Shown here in pieces: positions 1 through 10,128 of a DNA stretch of 64,000 nt. The DNA comes from Dyadobacter sp. NIV53. Its GTDB lineage: Bacteria; Bacteroidota; Bacteroidia; Cytophagales; Spirosomataceae. The notes under the pieces are model-generated. The model saw nothing but the letters and a program-made list of their open reading frames with translations, ran no database searches and was not told the DNA's origin. The stretch spans positions 1,674,001 to 1,738,000 of the forward strand of contig NZ_CP081299.1 of NCBI RefSeq assembly GCF_019711195.1, in the 5' to 3' direction. Both the position numbers and the translations under genes were made by a program. Numbering within the stretch: position 1 is the first letter of the stretch; every line of letters begins with the position of its first letter.

Positions 1-1559
1 TGCCGGGAGGCTGGTGTCATAGTTTTTACCTGAACGGCCAACGTTTTTCCCCGGGCGTACACTACATTGGCCGGTTAGGGAAAGATCAGTCAACCAGTGC
101 TTTATATCAGGGTTTGGGGGTTGCAAATGACCTCGTTTTTTTTTCAATGAATACTGCTGCCTATGAACATTGCTGGATTGGTGAAGAACGTATTGACATC
201 CCTGCCAATTTTGATGAACTGTATAAGGTACTTTCAGAACGCTTTCCTGAAGAAAAAAAGGGTCTTGCTCAATATCTGGCCACAGTCCGTAACGTAAGCA
301 CCCAACTGGCACTCATTCCGAAAATGAAAGGGTTTTGGGATAATCTTACCATTCCCTGGCGCACAAGGCACTTGGGCAAGTACGGCTTGTTCAGTTTAAA
401 AAGGGTCATTGACTGGCATATTAAAGATCCTTTGCTTAAAAAAGTACTTAATATCCAATGCGGCGATCATGGGCTGCCTCCCGGCAAGGCAAGTTTTCCT
501 TATCACTGTGCAGTGATGGACCATTATTCCAACGGAGGATTTTATCCAATGGGCGGTGGCGGAGCTATTGTTAAAGCGATGACCAATGTAATAAAAAAAC
601 ATGGTGGTGAAGTGCGCACACGGCAAAAGGTAAAACGAATTCTACTTGACGGTAATAAAAAGAAGCGGGCAATAGGAATAGAACTTGAAAATGGTGAATG
701 TATCTATGCGAAAAGAATTATCTCCAATACTGATCCCGGCAAAACTTATCTTGATTTGGTAGGAATACCTCACCTTAGTACGAAATTGCTAAGCCAGATT
801 AATAAAACAAAATACTCCTGTACTTCGTTGATGCTCTTTTTAACGGTAGATATGGATGTGCGAAAAGCGGGTCTTGATTCAGGTAATATCTGGCTTGTAC
901 CCGATAAAGATCCTGACGAATTATACGAAGAACAATTAAAGGCCGACATTATCTCGGGCGAAGAATTCCCTGGTCTTTTCATTAGCTGCACTACGCTTAA
1001 AGATCCCACAAGTTTTGATGGCCGGAATCATACTATCGAAGTCATCACTTTTATTAATCACGAATCTTTCAATCAGTTTAAAAACGAAGGCAACTTTCAT
1101 TCGCAGGAATATCTGGAATTTAAGGAAAAATTGATGGCGAAAATGATAAGAGGAATGGAAAAAGTACTTCCCGGCGTGAGCAGCAAAATTATACATAAAG
1201 AACTCGGCACGCCCCTGACCAACATGTTTTACATTGATTCTACTAACGGCTGCGTTTATGGCACCGAAAAAAGTTTCTGGCAGATAGGGGCTTTTGGATT
1301 TCAGACAGAAAGTGAAATCCAAAATTTATATCTCTGCGGAGCAAGCATTCTGGCAAACGGAGTGGCAGGCGCTACCTACTCTGGTGTGCAAACTGCTGCA
1401 AAGATCCTCAAATGCAGCCAGGAAGATTTGATAGATATTAAAACATCCGAAAACATGCGTATTTATAATGCTGAAGACGAATCCGGTTATCCGGAATGGA
1501 TGCAGCAGAAAATAAAAGCACGAAGAACACGTGGAAAATCGCCGATAGAGGGATTATAA
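1..1559 (+). CDS. CrtI/RetSat-type FAD-dependent oxidoreductase, 5' truncated by window edge
   Basis: The reading frame is open to the left edge, so the N-terminal FAD-binding GxGxxG is outside the window. The first visible residues (PGGWCHSFYLNG, then FSPGVHYIG) and the C-terminal NLYLCGASILANGVAGATYSG are typical of the phytoene desaturase / all-trans-retinol 13,14-reductase family. That family oxidises, reduces or isomerises polyene lipids using FAD. Internal TTG or ATG codons near position 114 are not credible starts, because conserved family sequence precedes them. The exact substrate cannot be read from the sequence; carotenoid or retinol-like is inferred from family membership. The gene ends 38 bp before the convergent end of the isomerase gene. 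No carotenoid partner gene is visible in the window. Confidence 0.85.
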   Translation, partial: PGGWCHSFYLNGQRFSPGVHYIGRLGKDQSTSALYQGLGVANDLVFFSMNTAAYEHCWIGEERIDIPANFDELYKVLSERFPEEKKGLAQYLATVRNVSTQLALIPKMKGFWDNLTIPWRTRHLGKYGLFSLKRVIDWHIKDPLLKKVLNIQCGDHGLPPGKASFPYHCAVMDHYSNGGFYPMGGGGAIVKAMTNVIKKHGGEVRTRQKVKRILLDGNKKKRAIGIELENGECIYAKRIISNTDPGKTYLDLVGIPHLSTKLLSQINKTKYSCTSLMLFLTVDMDVRKAGLDSGNIWLVPDKDPDELYEEQLKADIISGEEFPGLFISCTTLKDPTSFDGRNHTIEVITFINHESFNQFKNEGNFHSQEYLEFKEKLMAKMIRGMEKVLPGVSSKIIHKELGTPLTNMFYIDSTNGCVYGTEKSFWQIGAFGFQTESEIQNLYLCGASILANGVAGATYSGVQTAAKILKCSQEDLIDIKTSENMRIYNAEDESGYPEWMQQKIKARRTRGKSPIEGL

Positions 1560-1596
1560 ATGGAATAATGGTTAAGGTATAATTACCAGAAAACTG

Positions 1597-2457
1597 TTAG
1601 TTTTTCAATCCCTTCAGATATGCCATGGTTTGAGGAACCTGAGTGGAATAACTTGGACTTTCATCTTCAATGTAATAATGCTCAATAGCTGATTTCTTTG
1701 CGGCTTTCAGGATGGCAGGTATGTCGAGCTGGCCGGTTCCCAAAGCAACATCATTTGTTACTGGCGTTCCTCCGGATAAGTTTCCTTCCACACCTTTGCG
1801 CAGGTCTTTCATGTGCATTAATTTGAAACGGTCAGGATATTTAGTAAGCAGACCTGCGGGATCGCCGCCAGGGAAAAATGCCCAGAGTACATCCAGCTCA
1901 AAACTTACATAGGCAGGATCAGTCTTTTGAATAATATAGTCCAGAAGTGTACCATTTTCGTGCTTTTCGAATTCATAGCCGTGGTTATGATAACAGAAGG
2001 ACAGCCCAAATTCATCTTTCAGCCGTTTGCCAATTGTGTTAAAATCAGCGATCGTTTTATCAGCCATTTCAACTGTAAAAGCGCCTTTGTGAGGAACCCA
2101 TGCTACACGCACAAACTTAGCGCCTAGGGCTTTAGCATTTTGCCCTACTTCCTGGGTTTTGTTCAGCGCATCATCATAACTTACTCCGAACGACGAACAT
2201 TTCATGCCACGTTCATCCAATAGTTTTCTGAGCTCTGCTGCCGTTTTCCCAAACAAACTTGAAAATTCCATATCCTTTATACCAAGGCCTTTCAACGTGT
2301 CCAATGTTGCAGCTGCATCTTTTGAAAAGCTGGAACGGTATGTGTAGGACACCATTCCGGGCATTTGAGGAAATAGCTGTTTACCTTTTTGAGCAAAAAG
2401 TGTGTTACCGCTTATGTACAAAAGGAAGATTGTTAGTATCAGGTTTTTGATTTTCAT
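1597..2457 (-). CDS. Secreted sugar phosphate isomerase/epimerase-like TIM barrel protein
   Basis: The protein is about 286 aa. I chose the ATG at 2457 because MKIKNLILT followed by a hydrophobic stretch and LFAQ forms a signal peptide; an in-frame start at 2526 would only add a charged, non-signal extension. The mature part shows the AP-endonuclease-2/xylose isomerase-like barrel: LGIKDMEFSSLFG near the N terminus, YHNHGYEFE, SFELDVLWAF, LMHMKDL and HYYIEDE supply the expected Glu, Asp and His metal ligands at strand ends. Such periplasmic proteins in Bacteroidota accompany ThuA and glycosidase genes in sugar utilisation loci, as here. The real substrate is unknown. It is the last gene of the minus-strand carbohydrate set and is separated from the upstream gene by a 196-bp gap with a long hairpin. 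Confidence 0.85.
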   Translation of the reverse strand: MKIKNLILTIFLLYISGNTLFAQKGKQLFPQMPGMVSYTYRSSFSKDAAATLDTLKGLGIKDMEFSSLFGKTAAELRKLLDERGMKCSSFGVSYDDALNKTQEVGQNAKALGAKFVRVAWVPHKGAFTVEMADKTIADFNTIGKRLKDEFGLSFCYHNHGYEFEKHENGTLLDYIIQKTDPAYVSFELDVLWAFFPGGDPAGLLTKYPDRFKLMHMKDLRKGVEGNLSGGTPVTNDVALGTGQLDIPAILKAAKKSAIEHYYIEDESPSYSTQVPQTMAYLKGLKN

Positions 2458-2587
2458 TTCAGGTTTATTGTTTGACTGATGGTTACGCAGCTTTAATTTT
2501 ATAGAATTCGTAATGTTATATTTCAAAATTCATATGATCAGGACGAGGTACAATGGACTCTTCCCTTAACGGTTATACAAGTTAAAT

Positions 2588-2630
2588 CCAGAAATAAACA
2601 ATCCGGAATGAATGGATTGTTTATTTCTGG
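2588..2630. repeat. Perfect 17-bp inverted repeat, possible terminator or attenuator hairpin
   Basis: Positions 2588-2604 are perfectly complementary to 2614-2630, leaving a 9-nt loop. The hairpin lies in the 196-bp gap between the small secreted gene (stop at 2654) and the isomerase start (2457), both on the minus strand. There is no long T-run directly after the stem, so it may stabilise the upstream mRNA end or attenuate the isomerase rather than be a classical intrinsic terminator. Confidence 0.6.
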
Positions 2631-2653
2631 AAGGACGACAATGTTTGGTTCTA

Positions 2654-3043
2654 CTACTCCTTAATCCGTTTTGCGCTTGCATCAAACATCCCACTCATAA
2701 TGGATCCTTTTGCGCTATTATCATCAACTTTTGTCAAGTCCAGACTGACATCCGTTCCCTGAGCTGTGAAATAAATGGTAATCTTATTCGGTTCTTCTGT
2801 AACGCTCGTGATCGGACGAGCTTCCGGATTTTGGCCAGTTGGGTCTTTCAGTTCACCAGTCAACTTGCCGTCCTTTCTGGTAAGCTCAGTTACCATTTTG
2901 GAGTCTCCATTGGGTGTACCAAGAACCAGGACTTCCCATTTTCCAACAAAAAAGTCATTGGTTGCAGCAGGAGCTGTTTGGGAATAGCTTTTGAAGGTAA
3001 CAGCCAGAAATAAAACGACGATAATAATACTTACTTTTTTCAT
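2654..3043 (-). CDS. Small secreted protein of unknown function
   Basis: The protein is 129 aa with a clear signal peptide (MKKVSIIIVVLFLAVTF, cleavage after S-Y-S-Q). The mature part reads like a small beta-sheet fold: FFVGKWEVLVLGTPNGDSK, then KDGKLTGELKDPTG and NKITIYFTAQGTDVSLDLTKVDDNSAKGSI, alternating strands rich in K, T and D. It resembles lipocalin-like or calycin-type small periplasmic proteins in pattern only, and I cannot name a family. It sits 38 bp downstream of the GH106-like gene on the same strand, so it is probably co-transcribed with it and with the ThuA/PQQ gene. A role in carbohydrate handling is inferred from position alone. Confidence 0.75.
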   Translation of the reverse strand: MKKVSIIIVVLFLAVTFKSYSQTAPAATNDFFVGKWEVLVLGTPNGDSKMVTELTRKDGKLTGELKDPTGQNPEARPITSVTEEPNKITIYFTAQGTDVSLDLTKVDDNSAKGSIMSGMFDASAKRIKE

Positions 3044-3081
3044 TGATTTGATTGGTTAAACTATATAATTTGATTTGATTA

Positions 3082-6000
3082 TTATTTGGCCTCCAGCAAA
3101 CGAACCGGCCCTATTAAACCCGAAGGCAGTAGCGGCGCATCAGCCTTGTAGAAAGGCATGGTTGTGAATGTGATCTTGTTTGTAACTCCCGGCTGCGCAT
3201 CACCGATCAGGCGATTCACCCATAGGTTTGTCACACTTATTTGCAACACGTTATCTCCGGACTTCAAAGCTTCTGAAATGTCAATACGATATGGCTTTTT
3301 CCAGACCGTCCCGACTTTTTTCCCGTTTACCGTAACCTCTGCGATATTTTTTACGTCTCCAAGATCAAGAACATATGAAGTATTTTTCCCAACCGCGGGC
3401 AACACAATCTTGTTCTCATAGTTTGCAGTACCTGAAAAGTATTTTATACCGGCGTCCGCATTTTCAGAAAGTGAAGCGAGCGTTTTGAAACTGGCTTGCT
3501 GCGGTGCTCCTCTGCCCTCTTGAAAAGTTATTTTCCAATCACCTTTTATCGAAGCAACTTCCGATTCGGTCACTGCTGGTTTTGTATAAGAAGTCTCAGT
3601 CGTTTTGCCTTCAAAAACAATAAAATAAGCGCCCCATGAATCAAATTTCAACGGTATGATCGTCCGTCCGTCTTTAATTTGGTATGATACTTTTTCTGTT
3701 TTTCCGGTTTCAGTATTCCACAATTGCGGCACTTTACCTGTTACCCGAAAACTAATTTCTGCTTCGTTGGGATTATCACTTCTATTATCCAGCCAATACA
3801 GATCCGCATCGGCAGTTTGACGATGGACGTATAGAATTTTAGATTTTGCTCCTGAAATTTCTACATCTTTTTTAACACCAATTTCATTCAGTACAGCATC
3901 CACAGACTTCGTAGAAACGTTCGGGTTACTCCATATTTGATTGACCAATGTTGTGAATTCTGCTGCATTGTCGGTCAGGCTTGGGCTGTATTCCGGTTTC
4001 GTTCCCGCTACTTTCATTCCTGATTTAACCAACTCTCCCAATTTTTTCAGGACGGGTAAAGTCATACTTTTTGCGGTAGAATCCAGAACGAGAAGGCGAT
4101 ATTGCTGTCCGCTTGTTGCAACAATTTTTCCACCTTCGATTTTTAAAGCTTCCTTCAAAACAGTGGCATTGGCAAAATCATATTCGTAGCCTTGTACAGA
4201 AGGTAGCTTTTGTGCAAAAACCTGCGTGATATTATTGTTTTCGCCATAGTAGTAAAGGATATCCACTATAGGTTTCCCTTGTTGCAAAAGGTAGCAACTC
4301 CGGCCCAGATAATCCGTCCAGACTTTCGCCTGTTCCGCCCAGGTTTCCTGACGTGTGAAATACTGTCCGAATGGTCCAAGTGAAATACCGGGCTTTTTAT
4401 CATCCAGCGGCTGATGTACAGAAGTATGCACCACAAAACGGTTCAAACCAGACGCCATTTCCAGATCTGCTGTTCTTTTCAGTTTTTCAGGATGCCAGCT
4501 GAATGCGTTACCGATTGACGTCATGGATTCGGCGGCAACAAGGTTTTGGCCGTAAATGTGGGCAACGGATGCCGCCTCCCGGATATCTGCCTCGCTTCGT
4601 ACCTCTTCGTCCGAGCCACCCGCCAAACTACCTGGTGTCCACATGGCGGACATTGGAATATCTGCCTTTCTTTTCACGTCCATTCCGTCTGCCAAATAAA
4701 TCCGTCCATTTTCGTGCGATTCCGTATAGCGCTTCATGCCCCGCTTATGCACTGCATCACCGATCACTTCGTAGTGACTTTCAACAATCAATTCACCGAT
4801 CGTCTTGCGGAAATCCCATAGAAATTTCTCACTGGCTTCGGCACTTTCTATTACACGACCCGTCAACACCGGAATCCATGGCGTGATATCGTAACCGCGG
4901 CGCTTTTTAAATTCTTCCGGCATGGTCTTCGTCCAGGTCATGTGCCCGGCTTCATAACTATCTAAAACCATGTGACTTAAACCTTGCGCACCCATTTGTC
5001 CACCGGTCGCGTCCTTGTACATATCCAGATACGTTTCAATGTATTTGCTAACCGCAACTTTATCCAGTTTATCCACTTCAAGGCCTGTTGCTTCGGGAGA
5101 AGCCGGGTGATTTTGTCTGCCTGTGATCGAATAACCCATCCTTAATACGACCCAGTTTCCCGCAGGTGCTGTCCAGTTGAGTGTGCCATCAGCGCCCATT
5201 TTTGACGTCAGATCGATGACGTCCTTCGTAGGAATAGCGTCTGCATCTTTTTTTACCAAAGAATGCGTATTTTCTTTCCATGGGCTAAAACCGGCTTTTT
5301 CTTCAAACAAATCAACGCGATCAGTATTGTGAAGAACAATTTCTGCAACCTGTACACCTTCCGGCTTGGGCGTACCCTGACCGCCAGCACCAAACATTTC
5401 GGCAAACGGGTTACCCTGTGGTTCCAGCGTTTTGAAGGTGAACCGGAAATATTTTCCTGTAACCGGCAAAATGCTCATCGTATTTTCAGGAACGGTACTA
5501 CCACGGATCACCACCACATCCCGGAATGTCACGCCATCATCACTCACTTTCAAAGTCCGGTTATCCGGCGCACCTCTGAACTCTGCCAATGCGCCTCCGC
5601 TGCTTGCTCCCGCAATGGTAAAGGCTTTGACTGTTTGCGGACTATCAAACTCGTATTGGATCCACATGTCCTGTCCTACTTCCATGGGCGGCAACAGCGC
5701 AGATTTGGCAATATCTCCGTCCGTTAATTCGGCGAGACCGAAGGTGCCGCCACTTGAAGTAATTTTTGGATTTAATGCGCTTAACGATTTTTCCGTAGCA
5801 GGTAAACGATACGCAATGACCGCCGCATCAGCATAAAAGGTTTTGGTCTCAGCAACCGGCCCACCGAGCATACTCGATCCCATGGGCACATTCTGGAAAC
5901 TGCCGGTGGTATTTGGCGGTGACGGAAGTTTTCCTGAAAACGCCTGTCCGCCGGTTACTTTGGTTTCCGTCCAGACATACTTCTTCATCGCATCGCTCGG

Positions 6001-6375
6001 CGGTACCCATGGCCCGCCCGTTACGCTCCATCCGGGAGAAGCAGCGATTGTCATTTCGAGGTTGAGTTTTTTGGCAAGATCGGTCGTGTGCTTGAATGCA
6101 TCTTTCCATTCCGGAGTCATGAATACAAGCTTCTTAGCCGTCACTTGCGGAGTAAAAAGGCTGGCGTCAAAATTTTGAAAACCGCCAATACCCACACGAT
6201 CCATCCATTCAAGATCTTTTGTAATCCCTTCCTTGGTAATATTCCCATTCATCCAATGCCACCAAACACGCGGTTTTGCGGCATTAAGCGGGGTTTGAAA
6301 GCCTTTTTGTAGTGTCGAGGGCTGGGCAAACGCAATTGCCGGAAGCATCCAGGCCAGAATAATTACTCTTTTCAT
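3082..6375 (-). CDS. GH106-like glycosyl hydrolase (probable alpha-L-rhamnosidase)
   Basis: The protein is 1097 aa, the usual length for family GH106. A signal peptide (MKRVIILAWMLPAIAFAQ) is followed by RVWWHWMNGNITKEGITKDLEWM and IGGFQNF, the hallmark start of the Glyco_hydro_106 TIM barrel. The middle carries GLSHMVLDSYEAGHMTWT and RYTESHENGR, candidate acidic catalytic and calcium-binding residues. The last 170 residues form a galactose-binding-like beta sandwich (YVLDLGDVKNIAEVTVNGKKVG). Known members release terminal alpha-L-rhamnose from plant polysaccharides; rhamnose specificity is inferred here. It starts 27 bp after the ThuA/PQQ gene stop and precedes the small secreted gene by 38 bp, so these three look like one operon. 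The protein is probably periplasmic, since it has no T9SS sorting domain. Confidence 0.88.
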   Translation of the reverse strand: MKRVIILAWMLPAIAFAQPSTLQKGFQTPLNAAKPRVWWHWMNGNITKEGITKDLEWMDRVGIGGFQNFDASLFTPQVTAKKLVFMTPEWKDAFKHTTDLAKKLNLEMTIAASPGWSVTGGPWVPPSDAMKKYVWTETKVTGGQAFSGKLPSPPNTTGSFQNVPMGSSMLGGPVAETKTFYADAAVIAYRLPATEKSLSALNPKITSSGGTFGLAELTDGDIAKSALLPPMEVGQDMWIQYEFDSPQTVKAFTIAGASSGGALAEFRGAPDNRTLKVSDDGVTFRDVVVIRGSTVPENTMSILPVTGKYFRFTFKTLEPQGNPFAEMFGAGGQGTPKPEGVQVAEIVLHNTDRVDLFEEKAGFSPWKENTHSLVKKDADAIPTKDVIDLTSKMGADGTLNWTAPAGNWVVLRMGYSITGRQNHPASPEATGLEVDKLDKVAVSKYIETYLDMYKDATGGQMGAQGLSHMVLDSYEAGHMTWTKTMPEEFKKRRGYDITPWIPVLTGRVIESAEASEKFLWDFRKTIGELIVESHYEVIGDAVHKRGMKRYTESHENGRIYLADGMDVKRKADIPMSAMWTPGSLAGGSDEEVRSEADIREAASVAHIYGQNLVAAESMTSIGNAFSWHPEKLKRTADLEMASGLNRFVVHTSVHQPLDDKKPGISLGPFGQYFTRQETWAEQAKVWTDYLGRSCYLLQQGKPIVDILYYYGENNNITQVFAQKLPSVQGYEYDFANATVLKEALKIEGGKIVATSGQQYRLLVLDSTAKSMTLPVLKKLGELVKSGMKVAGTKPEYSPSLTDNAAEFTTLVNQIWSNPNVSTKSVDAVLNEIGVKKDVEISGAKSKILYVHRQTADADLYWLDNRSDNPNEAEISFRVTGKVPQLWNTETGKTEKVSYQIKDGRTIIPLKFDSWGAYFIVFEGKTTETSYTKPAVTESEVASIKGDWKITFQEGRGAPQQASFKTLASLSENADAGIKYFSGTANYENKIVLPAVGKNTSYVLDLGDVKNIAEVTVNGKKVGTVWKKPYRIDISEALKSGDNVLQISVTNLWVNRLIGDAQPGVTNKITFTTMPFYKADAPLLPSGLIGPVRLLEAK

Positions 6376-6402
6376 TTAAGATCGATTTTAGTTTTTCAAA
6401 CG

Positions 6403-9400
6403 TTACTGCGAATCAGCAGCCAAAATAAATTCAGTACCCATCACCACCATCAGCGAATGTTCCTCTGCTTTCGGATTGACAAAAACCACGTATATATCAT
6501 GCAGTTTTCCATCGGTTTTATCAGTCAGCTTCACGGGCACGCTTAGCACTGTGGGTTTGAAATCCATTTTATCTGATGCTTCAAGAAAAGCGGATTCCCC
6601 TACCAACTTACCCGTTGGACTATCCATTCGCAATTCGACTTTTCCACCTGCTGCATTGAGCTGTGGTTTTGGCGCAACGGCCTGAATTTGCAGTTCAGAA
6701 ACGGCATTCAGATCGACCTGTTTAAGAACCATATAAGCGCCTGGTTTAGAAATGATTGCCAGATCCATGCCGCCGTTTGATATCTTCATAATATTCTCGT
6801 ATTCATCAAAACCATGTACATTCACCTTAGCGTTTCTCAAAGCAAATGATTGTTCGGATCTCAACGCCGGTAATCCTCCTGCACCCGCATCTTCATAAGC
6901 AGCACGGACAATAAATACGCCTTTGCCCTTGTCACCGGACGGAATTTTTGCCGTGTAACTTCCCTTCACCGGCAGAGATTTTTCTTTGGGTTTTTCATTG
7001 GCAATGTTCAAAATGTACTTCACCATTTCGGAAGCATCAGCCGCCGATAATTGCGGATGTGCTGCCATTGCAGTTTCACCCCAAACACCGGCTCCACCCG
7101 AAATTACTTTTTTGGTCAGTTTCTCAACCGCCGAACTCTCCCCTTTGTACTTCGCAGCAACTTCACGATAAGCAGGCCCGATTGATTTTTTGTCGACACT
7201 GTGACAAGCTTTGCAATCGCTGGCTTCAATGAGTTTTTTACCCGAAGCATAAAGAGCGCTCGCATCAGCAGAACGGTGTCCTTGCGCAATGGCGATTTTG
7301 TCAAATCCTTCGGCCAGGTAATCAATATTGACTGCAACCTGTTCCGGATCAATGCCTTTTCCCAGTGTACCATCTTCTTTATCAGCTACTTTAATATCGT
7401 AGTTAAAAGGCTTATTCGCAGCATAAAACGACTTATTACTACCCGGCATTTCCAGACTCAACACCGGCGGTTCGTTTCCAACGGTGATATCCATAGATTG
7501 CGAACTAACGCCTCCTTTGCCATCATTCACAGTTAACGTTGCTTTATAAAGTCCGGTTTTCGCCAGTGTTAAATTCGCATCAGAAGTATTTATTACTTTT
7601 TGAAAACCACTTTTCGACGAAATTTTCCAGGAATAAGTCAGCGCGTCATCATCTGCATCCTTCTGTACCTTTTGCACTCAGGCTAAGTGCCATCGGAGCA
7701 GCACCGCCCATTTTGTTAGCGGTCATTTGCAGCTGCGGTTTGCGGTTACCGCCGTTGTACTCGATCCGAATCAATCGCGCATCATCATTGGCAGAAAACC
7801 ATCCGGTTCCGTATTCGAGCATATACAGATCGCCATTTTCTGCAAACTCCATATCCATCGGATTCGAAAATTTATAGCTTGGCATGAAACGCTCCATAGA
7901 AACATAGTTGCCATCTTTATCCATGGTCACGGCCATAATCCAGCCGCGCATCCATTCGTATTCCAGAAATTTTCCATTGTAATAATTTGGGAAAACACCA
8001 GGTGCATTCTTGAATTGATCTGCATAAAAAACGGCGCCTGCCATGGCGTTTCTTCCACCCGATCCAACCAGTGGAAATTCTTTCGACACACCATATGGAT
8101 ACCAGACAAATGCTTTTTGTGCAGGAGGAAGCACTTTCAAACCAGTATTGTTTGGAGACGTATTCGTCGGAGCGTTTTCGTCCCATTTGTCCAACGACTT
8201 TTTATTCGCAAAATCGTACTTAAAATAGGCCTTATTATCTCCCACAAAATGCGGCCAGCCGAAGTTACCTGCTTTACGTGCTTGCCCCACTTCATCGTGA
8301 CCTGCCGGTCCTCTTGTCGAATCGGGTTTAGCTGCATCCGGCCCAACCTCACCCCAATATACGTAGTTTGTTTTTTGGTCAACAGAAATACGGAACGGGT
8401 TGCGGTGTCCCATCGTAAAGATTTCGGGGCGAGTCAACGCAGTTCCTTTTGGAAAAAGATTTCCTTCCGGAATCGTATAACTGCCGTCAGCTTGTGGTTT
8501 AATCCGGATAATTTTCCCTCGAAGATCATTTGTATTGGCTGATGATTTCTGTGCATCCCAAGCATATCGTCCTTCCTGCTCATCGCTTGGACTATAACCA
8601 TTGGAACCGTGCGGATTGGTATTATCACCCGTAGACAAATACAGATTACCCGCCTTATCCCATGCAATTGAACCGCCCGTGTGGCAGCACTCTTCGCGTT
8701 GGGTTGGAATATCCAAAAGGACCTTTTTTGAATCCATTACCAGTTCGTCACCTTTAAGCTCAAAACGAGCCAGTACATTTTTCGGTTCTTCGGGAACTGA
8801 ATAATACAGGTAAATCCAATGATTCTGAGCGAAATTCGGATCTTTGTTAAGGCCTAAAAGCCCGTCTTCACCTGTCGATTCTTTGCCTTCTTTGTTCTTG
8901 TATTTCGTACTAACCGGGATTTTGGCAATGGTTTTAAGCTCTTTCGTTTTAATATTATAAAGCCGCACTTCTCCTTTGCGTTGAATGAACAAAACCCGCC
9001 CATCATTCAATACGCTAAGTTCCATAGGCTCATCCAGTTTTTCTTCCAAAATTACTTTTGAGAAACGGTTTTCTTCGGGTTTGGATTTGGAGAAATCGAG
9101 CGGTTTTGGTGTTTCTCCACCCACTGCATATTTTATTCCTGCCAAAAGGTGATTGAGAAAAAGGGGTTCCGAGAATGTTTCGTCCGTATGGCCCATCGCG
9201 GTGTAAAAAGAACGGCCACCATCAAATCCCTGATACCAGCTAATTGGATGAAAATCAGGATTTTTACCTCCTATATAACTCTTTTCGTCAATTTTCAATA
9301 CGACATTTATTTTTGGAGAAATGTCTTTGAAACTATAAAACTCATCTTTGCGCTCGAATTCATCCGGCATTCCTTGTGTTGCCCAGTGATTCTTTTCAGT

Positions 9401-9856
9401 CACTATAAATTTCCCGTTTTGCACATTGCTTGGTGTGCTCGGATGATCCAAAAAATAAGCTCCTGCGAGCCTGCCGTACCAAGCCCAATCGTATTCCGTA
9501 TCGGTAGCCGCGTGAATACCTACGTAACCTCCGCCTGCCTGAATATACCTTTCAAATGCAGTTTGCTGTTCGTTGGTAAGAACATCACCTGTCGTATTCA
9601 GGAATACAACGGCATTGTACATTTTAAGGTTTTTTTCGCTGAACTGCGTGGCATCTTCCGTGAAGCTCACTCCAAAGTTTTTCTCTTTTGAAAGCTTAGT
9701 CAGTGCTGTTTTCCCAGCCGCAATCGACTCATGCCTGAATGCGGCAGTTTTGCTGAAAACCAGAATTTTGATTGGGGGACTTTGGGCAAATGAAAAATGA
9801 ACGGACAGAAAAAGGCCGAAATACATCAGCCTGATTAGGATCGGTTTTACTTGCAT
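6403..9856 (-). pseudogene. ThuA / PQQ sugar dehydrogenase / PKD / cytochrome c / CBM6-like multidomain protein, frameshifted
   Basis: Two overlapping frames make one gene of about 1150 aa. The first frame (to about 7640) has a signal peptide ending SFAQ, then a ThuA domain (KILVFSKTAAFRHESI, GYVGIHAATDTEY) and a glucose/sorbosone dehydrogenase beta-propeller (EECCHTGGSIAWDKAGNLY, TMGHRNPFRIS). The second frame continues with a PKD domain, a heme site CKACH with a downstream Met ligand (GETAMAAHPQ), and a CBM6-like sandwich. The break is an extra G opposite 7659-7660. Removing it gives KGTE-DADDDALTYSW, the normal PKD junction, and 3453 coding bases. The start at 9856 (or 9868) is preferred over 9928, because a -7 box lies at 9887-9894, between those sites. 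The protein probably oxidises a sugar and passes electrons to its own heme. Confidence 0.85.
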
Positions 9857-9886
9857 CTTGACAAACATTTTATAATGATGGTGAGA

Positions 9887-9894
9887 CAAAGCTA
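9887..9894 (-). promoter_or_regulatory. Bacteroidota -7 box (TAGCTTTG) for the ThuA/GH106 operon
   Basis: Read on the minus strand, the site is TAGCTTTG, an exact match to TAnnTTTG. It lies about 24-36 bases before the candidate start codons at 9868 and 9856 and downstream of the in-frame codon at 9928, which it therefore argues against. A clean -33 TTG at standard spacing is not visible. Confidence 0.55.
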
Positions 9895-9905
9895 TAATTA
9901 TTTTA

Positions 9906-9932
9906 TTTATTGTCTTAAAATTAGACAATAAA
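9906..9932. promoter_or_regulatory. Perfect 10+10 bp palindrome, candidate operator of the sugar operon
   Basis: The arm TTTATTGTCT at 9906-9915 is exactly complementary to AGACAATAAA at 9923-9932, with a 7-bp AT spacer. It sits immediately upstream of the minus-strand -7 box, over the expected -33 region, in the gap between a divergent Nudix-type regulator and the sugar operon. Both position and symmetry fit a dimeric regulator. That the neighbouring regulator binds it is inference. Confidence 0.55.
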
Positions 9933-10062
9933 TATTTTTATGTTATAAATTTGTATTGTACAAGTAATCTTCATTTTAACGAAAATTATGTATTAAAAGC
10001 AATCAGATTAACTTGTTTCTCTCTGATCGCTTTATGTGCTCAAACCGAGCTGAGTGGGTATA

Positions 10063-10094
10063 TTGCCGGTTTACAGACTGCCTTAGTAACTTTG
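10063..10094 (+). promoter_or_regulatory. Promoter of the Nudix-type regulator (TTG, 21-bp spacer, TAACTTTG)
   Basis: TTG at 10063-10065 and TAACTTTG at 10087-10094 match the Bacteroidota -33/-7 pattern. Transcription would begin around 10100, which makes the ATG at 10102 nearly leaderless and favours the ATG at 10129 as the translation start. Confidence 0.5.
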
Positions 10095-10128
10095 TCCTGA
10101 AATGAAAAACACACAGAATTTAAAAGAT

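Noticed and set aside
7640..7677. Programmed frameshifting in the ThuA/PQQ gene
   Set aside because: There is no slippery heptamer of the X-XXY-YYZ type with a following structure. The same kind of break occurs in four unrelated genes, so error or mutation is simpler.
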